DNA from: Acytostelium subglobosum LB1
Taxonomy: Eukaryota > Evosea > Eumycetozoa > Acytosteliales > Acytosteliaceae
DNA: 64,000 nucleotides
Assembly (NCBI RefSeq): GCF_000787575.1
Contig: NW_012236522.1
Span: 372,001-436,000 of the forward strand
Direction of reading: 5' to 3'
Under the pieces are notes generated by a model. That model was not told the DNA's origin. It saw only the letters and a program-made list of their open reading frames with translations, and made no database searches. A program made the translations under genes and the position numbers. This document shows, piece after piece, positions 48,043 to 60,710 of this stretch (positions are counted from its first letter, which is position 1; each line of letters begins with the position of its first letter).

Positions 48043-48772
48043 TCAACCAATCAATCCATCAGTCACTCACTCACTCAATCAATCAATCAAATATTTATTT
48101 ATTATTATTATTATTTATTATTTATTTATTTATTTAAAATAACAAACAGTATATATATAATATATACATGTAATTAATTACCCGTATTATAATAATTATT
48201 GTGGCCCGAATACTTAGATCAGAACTGTCTTTCTATTCATTCGCACCCCACCTACCCATCCACACTAATTCATTCCCTCAATCACACACAAACACGCTGT
48301 TTCTGATCTGATTGATCCCGTTCACCCCCAAAACCATTTAGCAAATCTTCAGATTCTTAGGTCCTCTCTCACACAACAACATCGATGTTATAAATGGATG
48401 AATGGATGGTTGTTGGTTGTTTGTGGATCGGGTGATGGTGGCAACAACAATGTTTGTTTGTTTGTTAGTGTGCTTGAATGATGATGGGTTAGAAGGGCAC
48501 AGAGCGACAAAGGTTCAAGCCAAGTAGTTGTTGCAACAAGAAACCTTTGACTGGCTCATATGCAAACATACGAATAGCGTACACACATAAACTTATACTT
48601 ATACGTTTGTTTATTTGTATCTATGTATGTTTGTTATAACTTAACTTAATCATTATTTATTATCATCCACATCATCATCATCATCATTATTTATTACTAC
48701 TGGACTATTATAATACAGATATCTTGGTGGTCCCTCCTCTCACCAACACCAACCATTCAACCAAACAATCAA
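48043..48772. other. Intergenic, no gene seen
   Basis: About 730 bases. An (ATTT)/(ATT) run lies at about 48090-48135, and CATCAT repeats precede the next start. No open frame with coding character. Confidence 0.6.
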
Positions 48773-51110
48773 ATGCAAAGCAACTCTCAACCAACATCAC
48801 CTACATCGGCTTCGACATCAATGTTGATGAATAGACCAAAGGCTGTCCCACCACCAACAACATCAAGATCATTCATTAGCAAAGACAGCAAGGACAACAA
48901 GGACAAGGACAACAACAGTGACACTTTAGTTGGAAATGGCAGTATCAGTAGCTTCATCAATTCAAAAAGAGATGGAAAGCCACCTCCTGTGCCCAGGAGG
49001 GCACCAGGTACATTCACTCTTACTGGCAATGAGTTGTCTACAATGTCAACACCCTTGTCTCCAAAGGCAACAGATACACAGGCTCAGACACAGACTCAAA
49101 CACAGACACAGACACAGACAAAGCCAAGGACAGCTACAATGACTACTACAAAGTACACACCTCCAATGAGGCCATTGACTGGAAGTGGCGGCAATAATAA
49201 TAATAATAATGTCGCGTCTGGGACGAAGCCACCAATCGTTCCACCTCGAACTGTATCATCACCGCCTCAATCACCTCTACATAATGGTGGCGCTACATCT
49301 GGCGCACCAATATCATCATCAAAATCAGAGAGTGATGAGCGATTGTTGAAGCGCACCGAGAAGAAGTTCACCTTGTTGAACTCATCACCAACTATGACCA
49401 CGACGACTACTCCAACAATGACATCGACATCGACAACAGCATCACCAATCAAACTTAACATATCAAACACATCAAATTCATCTGCTGGAGGCTCGGACGA
49501 CGATGACTCTTCGCCTACACTGGCGCCAAAGTCCACCCCACTCGAGGACTCAGGGAGAAGGAGCAGGGGCGCGACATTCCGTGCCAAGCTCAAGGTCGGT
49601 GGTGGATCAAGCGAGCAGATCGATGCCAAGGACTTGCTGGCCGAATGTCTACAGCGCGTGGAGTCACAACAGCAACCATCGCGCAAGTCACGCGTGCCAG
49701 TGATCAGCAAGAGCACACCAACCAACAATGTGATCCGCGAGCTGATTGAAACAGAGGCCGACTATCTGGACGACATCAACACAATGATACAATACTATAT
49801 GAACAGCTTGTATGAGTTGGCCGAGAAGGGTGCCACATCAATCAAGGCCGAAGAGATCTTCCAAGTCTTCTCCAACATCGAAGAGTTGGTCCTAATCAAC
49901 ACCAAGCTATTCAACTCACTCATCCAACTGATACCAGACCTGGAGCTCAATCGCTATCCCAAGGTCGATCATATATTCTTCAAGAATGTAAGGTGTACCC
50001 TCATTGGACAATGCATGCATTACCTTCATCTCTAACGCGTCACTCACTCCTCCAACAACCAGACCAATGCACTGTACAGATACGTCACATATGTTAAGAA
50101 TCAAGAGCATAGTTATAGAATAATACATGGATGGGAAAACAGTAGTTCAGTATCAACTATACTTAGTGTAAGTATTTGGAATGATAATGATGGACAACAT
50201 GGATGTGATATGGATCCTAACTCATCAATCATATTACCAGACAATCAAATCACATCCACATGTAAAGAGTCTTGACCTGGCATCATATATTATCAAGCCA
50301 GTTCAAAGACTGTGTAAATATCCATTGTTGCTAAGAGTAAGTCTCTATCATTCAATCCAATCCAAACAATCATTTACTCATTCAATCAAACAATAGGAAC
50401 TCAAGAAGACTGTTCCAGAGGAGAATGAACAACATAGATCATATGAGAGAGCTGCCAAGCTTATGGAGAAGATCGTTGCCGACATCAATGGCAATATAAG
50501 GAACGAAGAGAAGATTACAGAGCTGAGGGATAAGCTAGGGAAGGATCATTATAGTTTATTATTTAAGAAGACTTTCATAAGGTATGTATATTATTGATCG
50601 GATTGGATTGGATTGATTGATTAGCATTGGATACTAACACTCTATCTCTATCTCTAACATTAGGGAAGGAAAGGTCAAACAGTACAAAGGTGATTCAGGT
50701 GTCAAGAGTCAAGATGCTGTATTATATCTATTGGATGACACTGTTATCATCTACAAGACTTCATTTGTCTTGTTGTACAATCAAGCAAGAGTCATATCAT
50801 TCTGTCTATCAGACATCATTGATGTCAAGGGCATAGAGAGCAAAGGTAAAGTAATAAGTTATCCATTGATTGATGGGCATCAGATGTAACTAACAATATA
50901 TATCGCAATTTAGATGTTAAACATGGATTTGAGATACAGTATAGTAATCAATCAAGTAAGGAACAAGTTAGACAGGTGTTCTCAGCTGATAACTACACAG
51001 ACAAACTCCTGTGGATCAGTGAGTTGGAGGATGCCATCCATGCCTACAAGGTCCTAACACAGAACTGGTCTGGTGAGGCCGATCTCTCACCTGACCGAGT
51101 GATTGCCTAA
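48773..51110 (+). CDS. RhoGEF with DH and PH domains
   Basis: Six exons: 48773-49987, 50063-50167, 50241-50336, 50397-50581, 50664-50845 and 50914-51110; 659 residues. The first 310 residues are Ser/Thr/Pro-rich, with SH3-ligand-like PPPVPRR and PPIVPPR. The DH domain begins at about 318: NNVIRELIETEADYLDDINT, then YIIKPVQRLCKYPLLLRELK, the Dbl-homology signature that contacts the GTPase. The PH domain follows (TFIREGKVKQYKGDSG ... DKLLWISELEDAIHAYK). The protein should load GTP on Rho/Rac-type switches and so act on the actin cytoskeleton. Exons in the DH domain are small, so gene finders may miss them. Confidence 0.9.
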
Positions 51111-51642
51111 TTATTTAATATAATAACATACAAGTACATGTATATCACAATGAGTATGAGTATGACAATGATGTTGTCGAGTTTTCATCAATGTTGTTGT
51201 TGACATCACCTCAATGTATTGAACGAAATTCAAAATGAATGAGCAAACCATTAATGGAGCTGTGAAGATTGAGCATTTATGAAGGGTGAGAATGATGCTG
51301 CAATTCATACTTACCTGATGCTTTTACACTCGTGATCATCACAGGCGGATGTAAAGCGCGACTGTCCCTCCTCTAGCACTCCTGGGGGGCGTTGTGGCGA
51401 CTAGTCATTGATTAGTCGGGTATCTAATTTCTGGTAGTGGTGGACTTTGCGCACGTCGCGAATCCACTTCAACACTAACTCTAAATATAAAGATAAACAA
51501 ATACAAATATATCCAAGTATATATCATCATCATCATGAGTTTAGATATCATAGATATATCCTTTAAAAGAGATATTTAAGTTTAAACTTAAATATTGTCC
51601 CGGTGCTGTCCAATCACTTCCTATCTCAAGAAGCAGCTGGAC
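51111..51642. other. Intergenic, no gene seen
   Basis: About 530 bases, mostly AT-rich, with one GC-rich patch (51355-51410). No RNA gene recognised: I could not fold a tRNA cloverleaf here. Confidence 0.5.
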
Positions 51643-51783
51643 ATGTCCAACATCAACTATGCCAACTCACTCACACAGATGGACAAGAAGGAGCAACAGG
51701 TGTCGAGCTTGTCCGTGGAGCTGCAGGAGGGCATACCCGTTGACATGTCTTCAAAATCATTGGTCAACAGTATACCTAATTAG
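51643..51783 (+). CDS. Short ORF, doubtful
   Basis: Forty-six codons from ATG 51643 (MSNINYANSLTQMDKKEQQV) to TAG. The preceding CTATCTCAAG could be a splice acceptor, which would add KKQLD, but no matching upstream exon with a GT donor was found. The composition is helical and could be the end of a small coiled-coil subunit or a gene remnant. Reported with low confidence. Confidence 0.25.
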   Translation: MSNINYANSLTQMDKKEQQVSSLSVELQEGIPVDMSSKSLVNSIPN

Positions 51784-52023
51784 GTTTACAATCTGCCTAT
51801 CATTCACCCACACACTCTCACAACATGTTGGACAATGATAAATGATTGGATGGGGGTATGAGGTGGATGTCCACCTCCCATCATTCAATCACTAATGGAC
51901 AACATTGACATTGAGAGTAACTTCTTCCTTTCATTCATTCAATCAACTTCACTTCACTATCAATAATAATTAATCAATAATATAATTATCACATACTTAT
52001 AAATAATATCTACCAAAGAGAGA

Positions 52024-55000
52024 ATGTTGGAGGATGATAATAATGATATATTGGGATCAAACTCTTATGAGACATTTAGAAATGCCTTTAGAGTATATAA
52101 GGATAGACCATTGATTGGTACAAGGCCAAAGGTTATTAGATCAAAGGAACATCCTTCTGGATATGGTGATTACCAATGGATGACATATGATCAAGTATTC
52201 CAAATTTCTCAAGTGTTTGGATCTGGATTGACTCGTGAACTACCTCCTCGTTCATTCATTGGAATAGCATCACCCAACCGTTCCGAATGGTATCTAGCAG
52301 ACTATGGATGTTACTTCTACGGGATGTCAGTTGTACCATATTATCATCAACAAGGTAACTATAATATATTATATTCAATCATTATCATACCATCTATATT
52401 AATCAATTTTTAAAGATGAGAATAGCTTTATTAGTACATTAAAGTATACCGAGACAAGGTGTATGATTGTTTCAAACCATTTGTTTGGAACCTTGTGTAA
52501 GATACTTGCCAATGGTGATTATAAAGGAATTGAAATGATCATTTATATTGGTGATGACTTGGACTTGGAAACAAGATATGCATTGCCATCCAATATCAAA
52601 TTCTACAAGTTCAATGACTTTGTCCAACTTCACAAATCCAAAGAGATACTACAGCATTATCAATTCAAGGATGATGATATCACTGCATTGTGTAAGTCAA
52701 GTTCAATCATATCAATCAAGTATATATATACTCATCACTAGTGAACGATCAATCATACTTGTAGACTTGACAAGTGGTAGTACAGGACTACCAAAGGGTA
52801 TCATTGTGAATGAGAGATCATTCTATATTGGTATAAAGTACTACTTTGATCATGAGCATAGGATTGGTACTAGTTATAGTTATTCAACACTTGCACATCT
52901 TCAAAGGAAGCTTGACCAAAAAGCACTATTGAATGGTGCCAAGATTGGTATCTTCTCCAGCCATGAGAACATGTTTGATGATCTCAAGGCTCTCAATCCA
53001 ACAGACTTCTGGGGCGTACCAAGGTAACAAGTCATCCCCTCTTTCATTCATTCAAACTATGCTTACTAACTCAATCAATGAATGAATAGAGTCTGGCAAA
53101 TGTTCTACTCAGCTCATTTGAGCAATGTTAGATCGATCAAAGAGTTGCATGGTGATTGGAGCGAGGTGAGATGTGATGATGAGGCAACGCCAATCACAAG
53201 AAGGTTACTGGGTCACAACATCAGGGTGTTGAGAACTGGTGCCGCTCCAATACCTAGTATCGTGTTTGATTTCATGAACCAGACATGGGGAGAGGACAAG
53301 GTACAAGATATATATGGCAACATGGAGACCTACATCATCACGATCAATGGTGTAGTACAGCCTGATATAGATTATAAGATTGAACCTGTGTCATCATTGT
53401 TTGACACTGATGTCAATCATCATCAACAACTTAACCATCGAGCTGTAAGAGTTGGAGAACTATACCTACGATGGAGTGGCAGCAGTATTGGATATTACAA
53501 GAATGAAGAGGCATCGAAATCATTTGAAGGTGGATGGTACAGGACTGGTGATCTATTCGAAGAACTATCACCAGGTGTTGTCAAGATAGTCGATCGAATC
53601 AAACATGCATTCAAACTTAGCAATGGAGAGTTTGTAACGTAAGTCTGGCCAGACTGGGATCATTCCATCACTCATGATCAATCACTAACTCACTCATTCA
53701 GACCCGAGAAGATAGAGAACTATTACAACACATCTGATATTATACAACATACTTATGTTTATGGATCATTTGGAAAGCCATTCCTGGTGGCCATCATTGT
53801 ACCCAAGGAGAACATACTCAGGCAATATGGATTGGATGGTCCAGACATCAATGGGGAGTCACTCGAGAAGAATCCAAAGTTAAAGAGTACAATACTTCAA
53901 GAGGTGGACAGGATCAACAGGATGATGAATGTGCCAAACTTTGAGATACCAAAGATGATCACATTGGACAACACGAGATGGACCTTGATAAACATGCTGT
54001 TGACTGGACCTGGCAAGATGGCACGACAGAGGTTACAACCATATTATCAAACACAAATTGATAACATGTACCATACACTTGAGACACTTCAATCCACACT
54101 GTTACAACATGGTAGTCTGGAACATATTGTTGAGCAGTACATACAGCGAGTGCTTGGACTTGACTTGGGATCGGAACATGTCGATATACACAACATATCA
54201 TTCACAGACATTGGTGGCGACTCGATTGGTGCAGCAAAGCTATCACGTCTACTTCGTGACAAGGAGGGCATTGAGCTAAGTGCTCAGTTCATCCTGAACA
54301 AGGAGCATAGTATTGGTCATATACTGGATATCATCAAGAGACATGATGGTGGAGAGGTGACAACAAAGATTGATTGGACTAATGAGTTCAAACTTGACCC
54401 GTCGATCAATCCACATGACAAGTCCATCAGGCCGTTCAAGTTACATGGCAACAACATATTCTTGACTGGCGCTACCGGATACCTTGGATCACACCTACTT
54501 CATGAGCTACTCACTGGACACAGCAAGGCAATGGTTGACAAGGTCTATTGTCTTGTGAGGAATGTTGGAGGCGAGGACCAAGCAAGAGACAAGTTGGTCC
54601 AACTCATCACAAACAAGTATCGACTGCACTTGGATGAACAACAAGCAAACCGAATCATACCAGTCATTGGAGATCTGGCCAAGAAGAGGTTCGGGTTGAG
54701 TGAACAACAGTTCTTGGACCTGGCCAACAAAGTTCAATTGATTGTACATAATGGTGCGCTGGTCCATCTGATCAACCCATATCCAAACATGAAGGATGCC
54801 AATGTTGGTGGAACTGAGGAGGCTCTCAGACTGGCGTGTGTCAGTGATCAAGTGATCAGGGTGGCGCACATCTCGACCATTGGCACATTTGGAGTGTTGA
54901 CCCATGATGTTGACGAGTCCTCAGTACCAGACATCGGAGGCATTGACAAGTTAGTTGGATACTCACAGAGCAAGTTGGTGGCTGAGCAGCTCGTCAATGC

Positions 55001-55559
55001 GGCCAGATCAAGAGGTGTACCCGTCATGGTATTCAGACCTGGTGTTATCTACGCTCACTCAATCACCGGTATCGACAATGACAACGATATGATGAGGGTC
55101 ATAATCAAAGGCATTATTCAACTTCGATGTTATCCATCAACTACATTCGCCTCAACAGGTCATTATCTCAATCTATCATGTGTAGACTGGGTTGCAAGTT
55201 CAATCATCTCATTATCCCTCAACAACGACAATGACAAAGACAAGTCATTTAATCAAACATATCATATGACCAACAATAATGAGCAGATACATATATCACA
55301 ACTATGTCAAGCAATCAACAAGGTTGTGGGACCATTGGAACAGGTCAGTTTGGAAGAGTTCAAACATAGATTGATGGAGCAACCAAGTAATATGCTTTAT
55401 CCAGTATATATATCATTTGGAAATGATCTTCCATTCCTTATCGACTACAGATTCCACAATCCAACAACTTGTCAAGACCTTTCAAACATCGGTTTGCATT
55501 CAGCACCTCTAGTTGATGAAGCGTTATTGATCAAGAACATCGAATACCTTTCTTTGTGA
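52024..55559 (+). CDS. Carboxylic acid reductase-like A-T-R enzyme, copy 1
   Basis: Five exons: 52024-52354, 52416-52691, 52765-53023, 53090-53638 and 53702-55559; 1090 residues. The adenylation half has LTSGSTGLPKG (about 204-214), YGNMET (about 363), GWYRTGDL and IKHAFKLSNGEFVT; the last is the CAR-type KLSxGEFVT. GKMAR gives the A10 lysine. The carrier site is GGDS with Ser 646. The reductase half has LTGATGYLGSHLL (about 726-738) and the YxxxK pair Tyr 892 and Lys 896. CARs turn acids to aldehydes with ATP and NADPH and need phosphopantetheinylation. The order and the GEFVT region match bacterial CARs better than fungal aminoadipate reductase. Substrate unknown. Confidence 0.85.
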
Positions 55560-55958
55560 CCGACACCAATAAATAACTAAGTTAATTAGTGTTACTGTGT
55601 ATATACACCATCATATGTATGAGTGTGCGACTGATCAGTGATCATATGATTGTCTAATGAACGAGTTGGGTGTGTTTATTGGTGAGACGAGACTACAATC
55701 ATTTGATCACACACATTCACAACAGGAATAAACAAGGTTAGAATACAAATAGGGCGTTGATGTGATGGTGTCGGGTGAGGGATGGTGTGTTACTGCTACA
55801 ACCCGTCCCTCTATTTGGCAATGTCATTGATAGATGAGCGACAACATTGTACTTAATTACCCTATTTAGTCACCAATCATATTCAATATATTGATCATTG
55901 ACAACAATCTCCTATAATAATAATATATATATTTGTTATTAATATTATATATTAATCT
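55560..55958. other. Spacer between the two CAR-like genes
   Basis: About 400 bases, AT-rich before 55959. It should contain the terminator of copy 1 and the promoter of copy 2. No gene seen. Confidence 0.6.
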
Positions 55959-58900
55959 ATGATCGAGATTGAGAGACATAGACAATTAGTACCTCCGAAG
56001 ATGGAACATAGTAAGTATTGTTTTTTAGTATTTATTCATTTAATAAATAATTAATCTCTCAATCTTATTTTAGCTGTAACTGGAAATGATTGTTATGAGT
56101 TACTTGTGTATGTATGATTAAGTTAATAAAGAGATTGGATAGAGGATATTAATTATTATTAATTAGGAATGCTTTGGAGAAATTCAAGGACAGACCATGT
56201 GTAGGTACAAGACAGAAAGTACCTATATCGAAGGAACACCCAAGTGGATATGGCGACTATCAATGGATGACCTACAGCCAAGTTAACCATAATATATGTA
56301 TAGTCGGATCAGCTCTCAAGAGACTATTGCCAAACGTATGTTCATTGAATGATTAATTGATTAATATTATGGATTAATTAATATTAAAAATATCTAGAGA
56401 TCCATTATTGGAATATCATCAGAGACTTGCCCAGAATGGTATTACTTTGACTATGGATCACTTCTTTATGGAATGATCACTATTCCATTCCATCATCAAC
56501 ATGGTATGTTTAATTGAAGTATGATGGGTACCAATCAAAGTTTTACTAATGAACTTGATAGATGATGAGAATCTCCTTTCAATGTTACGCACTTCAGATG
56601 CAACATGTATGGTTGTATCCAGTACGATGTTCCCATCTCTAGTTAGATTGATCAACCATGGAGATTATAACTATATCAAACTTATTGTATTCTTGGGCGA
56701 TGATCTCGATCAGACACTTCGTCAATCATTACCAGACTCTATCACTTTCAAGACATTCGATCAACTATTCAATGAAAGTGAGTCACAAGGTATCCTGCCA
56801 CATGGTAAAGATAAATTCGTTGGTGATGAGATAGTAACTTTATGTAAGCAATTGATTGATTGATCATTTGAATTTGGCGCCAAAACTAATCATATAACCT
56901 TATTTGGAAATGAACGATTAGTCTTTACTAGTGGATCAACAGGACCACCCAAGGGCATTATTTACACCGAGAGAGTGTTGTATCATGGTGTAAAGTTGTT
57001 TACCAACACATACAAACACCAGACTATATATAGTTATGCTACTCAAGCTCATATTCAGAGGAGACTAGATATCAAGACCCTGTACACAGGTGGTCAAATT
57101 GGAATCAATTCCAATCTAAACAACCTCATCGAAGATCTCAAACTTCTACGTCCATCAGAGTTTGTTGCCGTTCCAAGGTATGGACAGATACAATGTTTGG
57201 AACTATTCCAATCACATCTCACTCACTCTATCATAATACTCTAGAGTTTGGCACATTATCTACTCTTCACACTTGGACACTATTCATAGATTGAGATTGG
57301 AACATCCTGAATGGACAGAGGACCAGGTGGAGACGGAGGCAATCAATCTGATCAGACCAATATTCCAACCAACGAATAATAGTTTGAGAATTGGTGCTGC
57401 ACCTGTATCTCAGTCTATTATAGACTTTATGCAGAAGTGTTGGGGTGACAATGCCACAGAGATCTATGGCAATATGGAGACGTTCAACATCACAGTCAAC
57501 TATAGGGTGACAGACAACATTCAATACCGTCTTGAACCTGTGCCAAGTATGAGTCAAGAACCAAATGTTGGTGAACTCTGGGTCAAGACACCATTCCAAT
57601 ATCCAGGATACTACAAGAATCCAGAGGCTTCCAAGGCATTTGCTGATGGATGGTATCGTACAGGTGATCTCTTCAAAGAAATTGAGCCTGGTTACCTCAA
57701 GATTGTCGATCGTATCAAGAATACCTTCAAGTTGAGCAATGGTGAATTCGTCCAGTAAGTGTTGACCCCATCTGTCTGGAACTATCCCACTCACTCACTC
57801 ACTCACTCACTCACTCAATCAATCAAAATAGTCCGGAAAAGATTGAGACATATTATAACTTGTCACCATTGATCCAACATATATTGGTATATGGATCATT
57901 TGGTAAACCATTCCTTGTTGCCATTGTTGTTCCAAAAAAGAATGTGTTGCAACATTGTGGCCTGACCAGTGACGATCACTCCATGGATGATCTCAACAAG
58001 AACCATAAACTCAAGAGTCTCATCCATAATGAGATATCCAGGTTATCCAAAGAGAAGAATGTAAGTTTGTCAAACACTCCATTACATATACTCCACATCA
58101 CTCACTCAATCAATCAATCAATCACTCTTAGGTACCAACTTATGAGATACCAAAGATGATAATGTTGGACAACACAACTTGGCGTGATCAGAATCAATTG
58201 ATAACTGCATCTGGAAAGATGGCCAGACCTGTTTTGTGTCAATATTACAAAGCACCAATTGATCATATGTTGCAGACTTTGGAGACTTTGAACAATTCAT
58301 TGTTCACACAACAAGGTGACTTGGAGTCCATCGTAGAGAGCTATATCAAGGGTGTGCTAGGCATTGATACAAGCTCAAACAATGTCAACATGTCAGACAT
58401 CAACTCAATCTCATTCACAGACATTGGCGGAGACTCGATTGGTGCCGCCAAGTTGTCATCCATACTCAAGGACAAGCAGGGCATCAATATCTCGGCTCAG
58501 TTCATCTTGAGCAAGGATCATAGTATTGGCCATATACTTGATATCATCAAGGGCAATGTCACTGCCATGTCCAAGAAGAGAGATTGGGATGCAGAGTTCA
58601 AGCTGGACCAGTCGATCGATCCCATGGGCAAGCCAGTCAAGCCAATCAAGTCGACTGGCAACAATGTATTCTTGACGGGCGCCACTGGATTCCTGGGATC
58701 GCACCTTCTTCATGATCTTCTCGCTGGACGCAACAAGGCAATGGTGGGCAAGGTGTATTGCTTGGTCAGGAATGTTGGCAGCAGGGCACAGGCACGCGAA
58801 AAGTTGGTCCAACATCTCACATCAAAATATCAGTTGGAGGTTGGTCCGAACGAGGCCGAGCGCATCATCCCGGTCATTGGCGATCTGAGCCAGAAGAGAT

Positions 58901-59781
58901 TCGGATTGAGCGAGCAACAGTTCATTGACATTGCCAACGATGTCCATTTGATCATGCATAATGGCGCGCTGGTCCATCTGATGAACCCGTATCCAAACAT
59001 GAAGGATGCCAATGTCGGTGGCACTGAGGAGGCGCTCAGACTGGCGTGTGTCGGTGATCAGGTGGTCAGAGTGGCGCACGTCTCGACCATTGGAACATTT
59101 GGACATTTGACCAAGGACACTGATGACTCGACCGTTCCACCCGTCTCCAACCTGGACGATCACACACTGGGTGGCTATGGTCAGACCAAGTTGGTGGCCG
59201 AGCAGTTGGTCAATGAGGCCAAGTCAAGGGGTCTCCCTACAATGGTGTTCAGACCCGGTGTGATCTATGCTCATTCCAAGTCTGGCATTGACAATGACAA
59301 TGATATGATCAGGATATTGATGCGTGGAATCATGCAACTCAAGTGTTATCCAACTGATGCATCATGCTCGTCCACTGGCGAGCTGATCAATCTGTCATGC
59401 GTGGACTGGGTGTCAGACTCAATCGTGTCATTGTCATTATACTCGTTGTTCTACAATGCCAAGCATAGGCCACCAACCTACCACATGACCAATGACAAAC
59501 AGGTCACGATATGGGAGGTGTGCCAGGCCATCAACAAAGTGGTGCCACTCGAACAGGTCACTCTGGAGGAGTTCAAGAGGAGACTAGAGACGCAGCCCAA
59601 CAATGTCATGTATCCAGTGTACACTGCCTTTGGAAATGACTTGCCATTCCTCTCCAGTCACAGATTCCTCAATCCATCAACATGTAATGACCTTGCCACA
59701 ATAGGACTACAGCCAGCACCAGAAGTTGATGAACCAATGCTCATCAAGAACATCAAATACCTTCAACAAACAACTATCTAA
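55959..59781 (+). CDS. Carboxylic acid reductase-like A-T-R enzyme, copy 2
   Basis: Nine exons: 55959-56010, 56074-56107, 56167-56335, 56398-56503, 56562-56843, 56922-57177, 57245-57754, 57832-58060 and 58132-59781; 1095 residues. Motifs mirror copy 1: FTSGSTGPPKG (about 216-226), YGNMET, DGWYRTGDLF, FKLSNGEFV, GKMAR, GGDS with carrier Ser 648, LTGATGFLGSHLL (from 727) and Tyr 895/Lys 899. It has more introns than copy 1, including one between KEKN and VPTYEIPKM that copy 1 lacks, and its first two exons are tiny. The reductase half is much closer to copy 1 than the adenylation half, so the two may accept different acids. Confidence 0.85.
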
Positions 59782-59859
59782 TATAACAAATTAATAAATA
59801 AATAAATACATTTTAATTAAGTTTGTAATGACAATATGAAAAATAAATACAATTGTTGT

Positions 59860-60461
59860 TTAATAGTCAATCGACTGGAGGATCTCCTTTAATCTGTTTA
59901 GGATTATTGTGACCATTCCTGACTCCGGATGAGGTTGACCGAGACGAAAATCTCTCAAATCTCTTTGAATAGATTCAAACAAGGTGATAGCATATTGGAG
60001 CATTTTCAATTCTGATTCTGTTAATACAACACTTTTGTTGCTATTACTATTAGGGTGAAACTCATCTATATTCTTGATCAATTCTTTCTCGACCTGCTTG
60101 TCAATAGACTTGTTTTGATGTTCTGGGCAACAAATCAAGTTGTTGGGGTGGTTGGCTTTCTCTCTTATCACCGCAATGATTAGGTCTGATGTTGACTTTC
60201 GGATCATACTACAATTTGCTTTGTTCACCAGATGTTTGATAAGTTTGAGTCCAGCCAGGTGACATGAGTTGTTGCCAGTCTTTTTTAAATTACAGTTAAG
60301 TCCCTTTTTCCTAATTTCACTTGTTGATTTAATTAAATCTTCACAAGTAACCATCGAATCTATTTAGTAAGCAGAGTCAGTTTAATAATATTCCTAATAT
60401 ATTATTGTAGAATTATATTCATACCTTCTGAAGGATTATACTTCTTGTTTCTGAAATCCAT
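59860..60461 (-). CDS. Unknown small Cys-containing protein
   Basis: Two exons, 60461-60425 and 60359-59860; 178 residues, starting MDFRNKKYNPSEDSM. It has scattered Cys and His (NNSCHLAGLKLIKHLVNKAN, LICCPEHQNK) and a helical C-terminus (ESELKMLQYAITLFESIQRD). The internal ATG in exon 2 would also give a protein of 164 residues. Codon use is more AT-rich than in the CAR genes. No family recognised. Confidence 0.6.
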
Positions 60462-60710
60462 AGTGTTGATAGGAAGGAATGATAGTAAATTGGTATAACT
60501 TTAGTAATAATAATTGTTGGCAAGATGGAATTCGTGTTTGGTTAAATGAGTGATTGATTGAACATGTTCAATTAGTGATTGATTAAATGAGTGAGTTTAT
60601 AAAACCCTTCATCCAAAACTCATAATTTCAAGTTGAAACTGATTGTCACAACCCACATTCGGTTCCATAATTTATTCCCCAGTTTGACGGGCAGAGTAAA
60701 CAACGCAACG

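Noticed and set aside
54507-54905. Minus-strand open frames opposite the CAR genes
   Set aside because: Mirror frames of a strongly coding plus strand; the same shadow appears at the matching place in copy 2.
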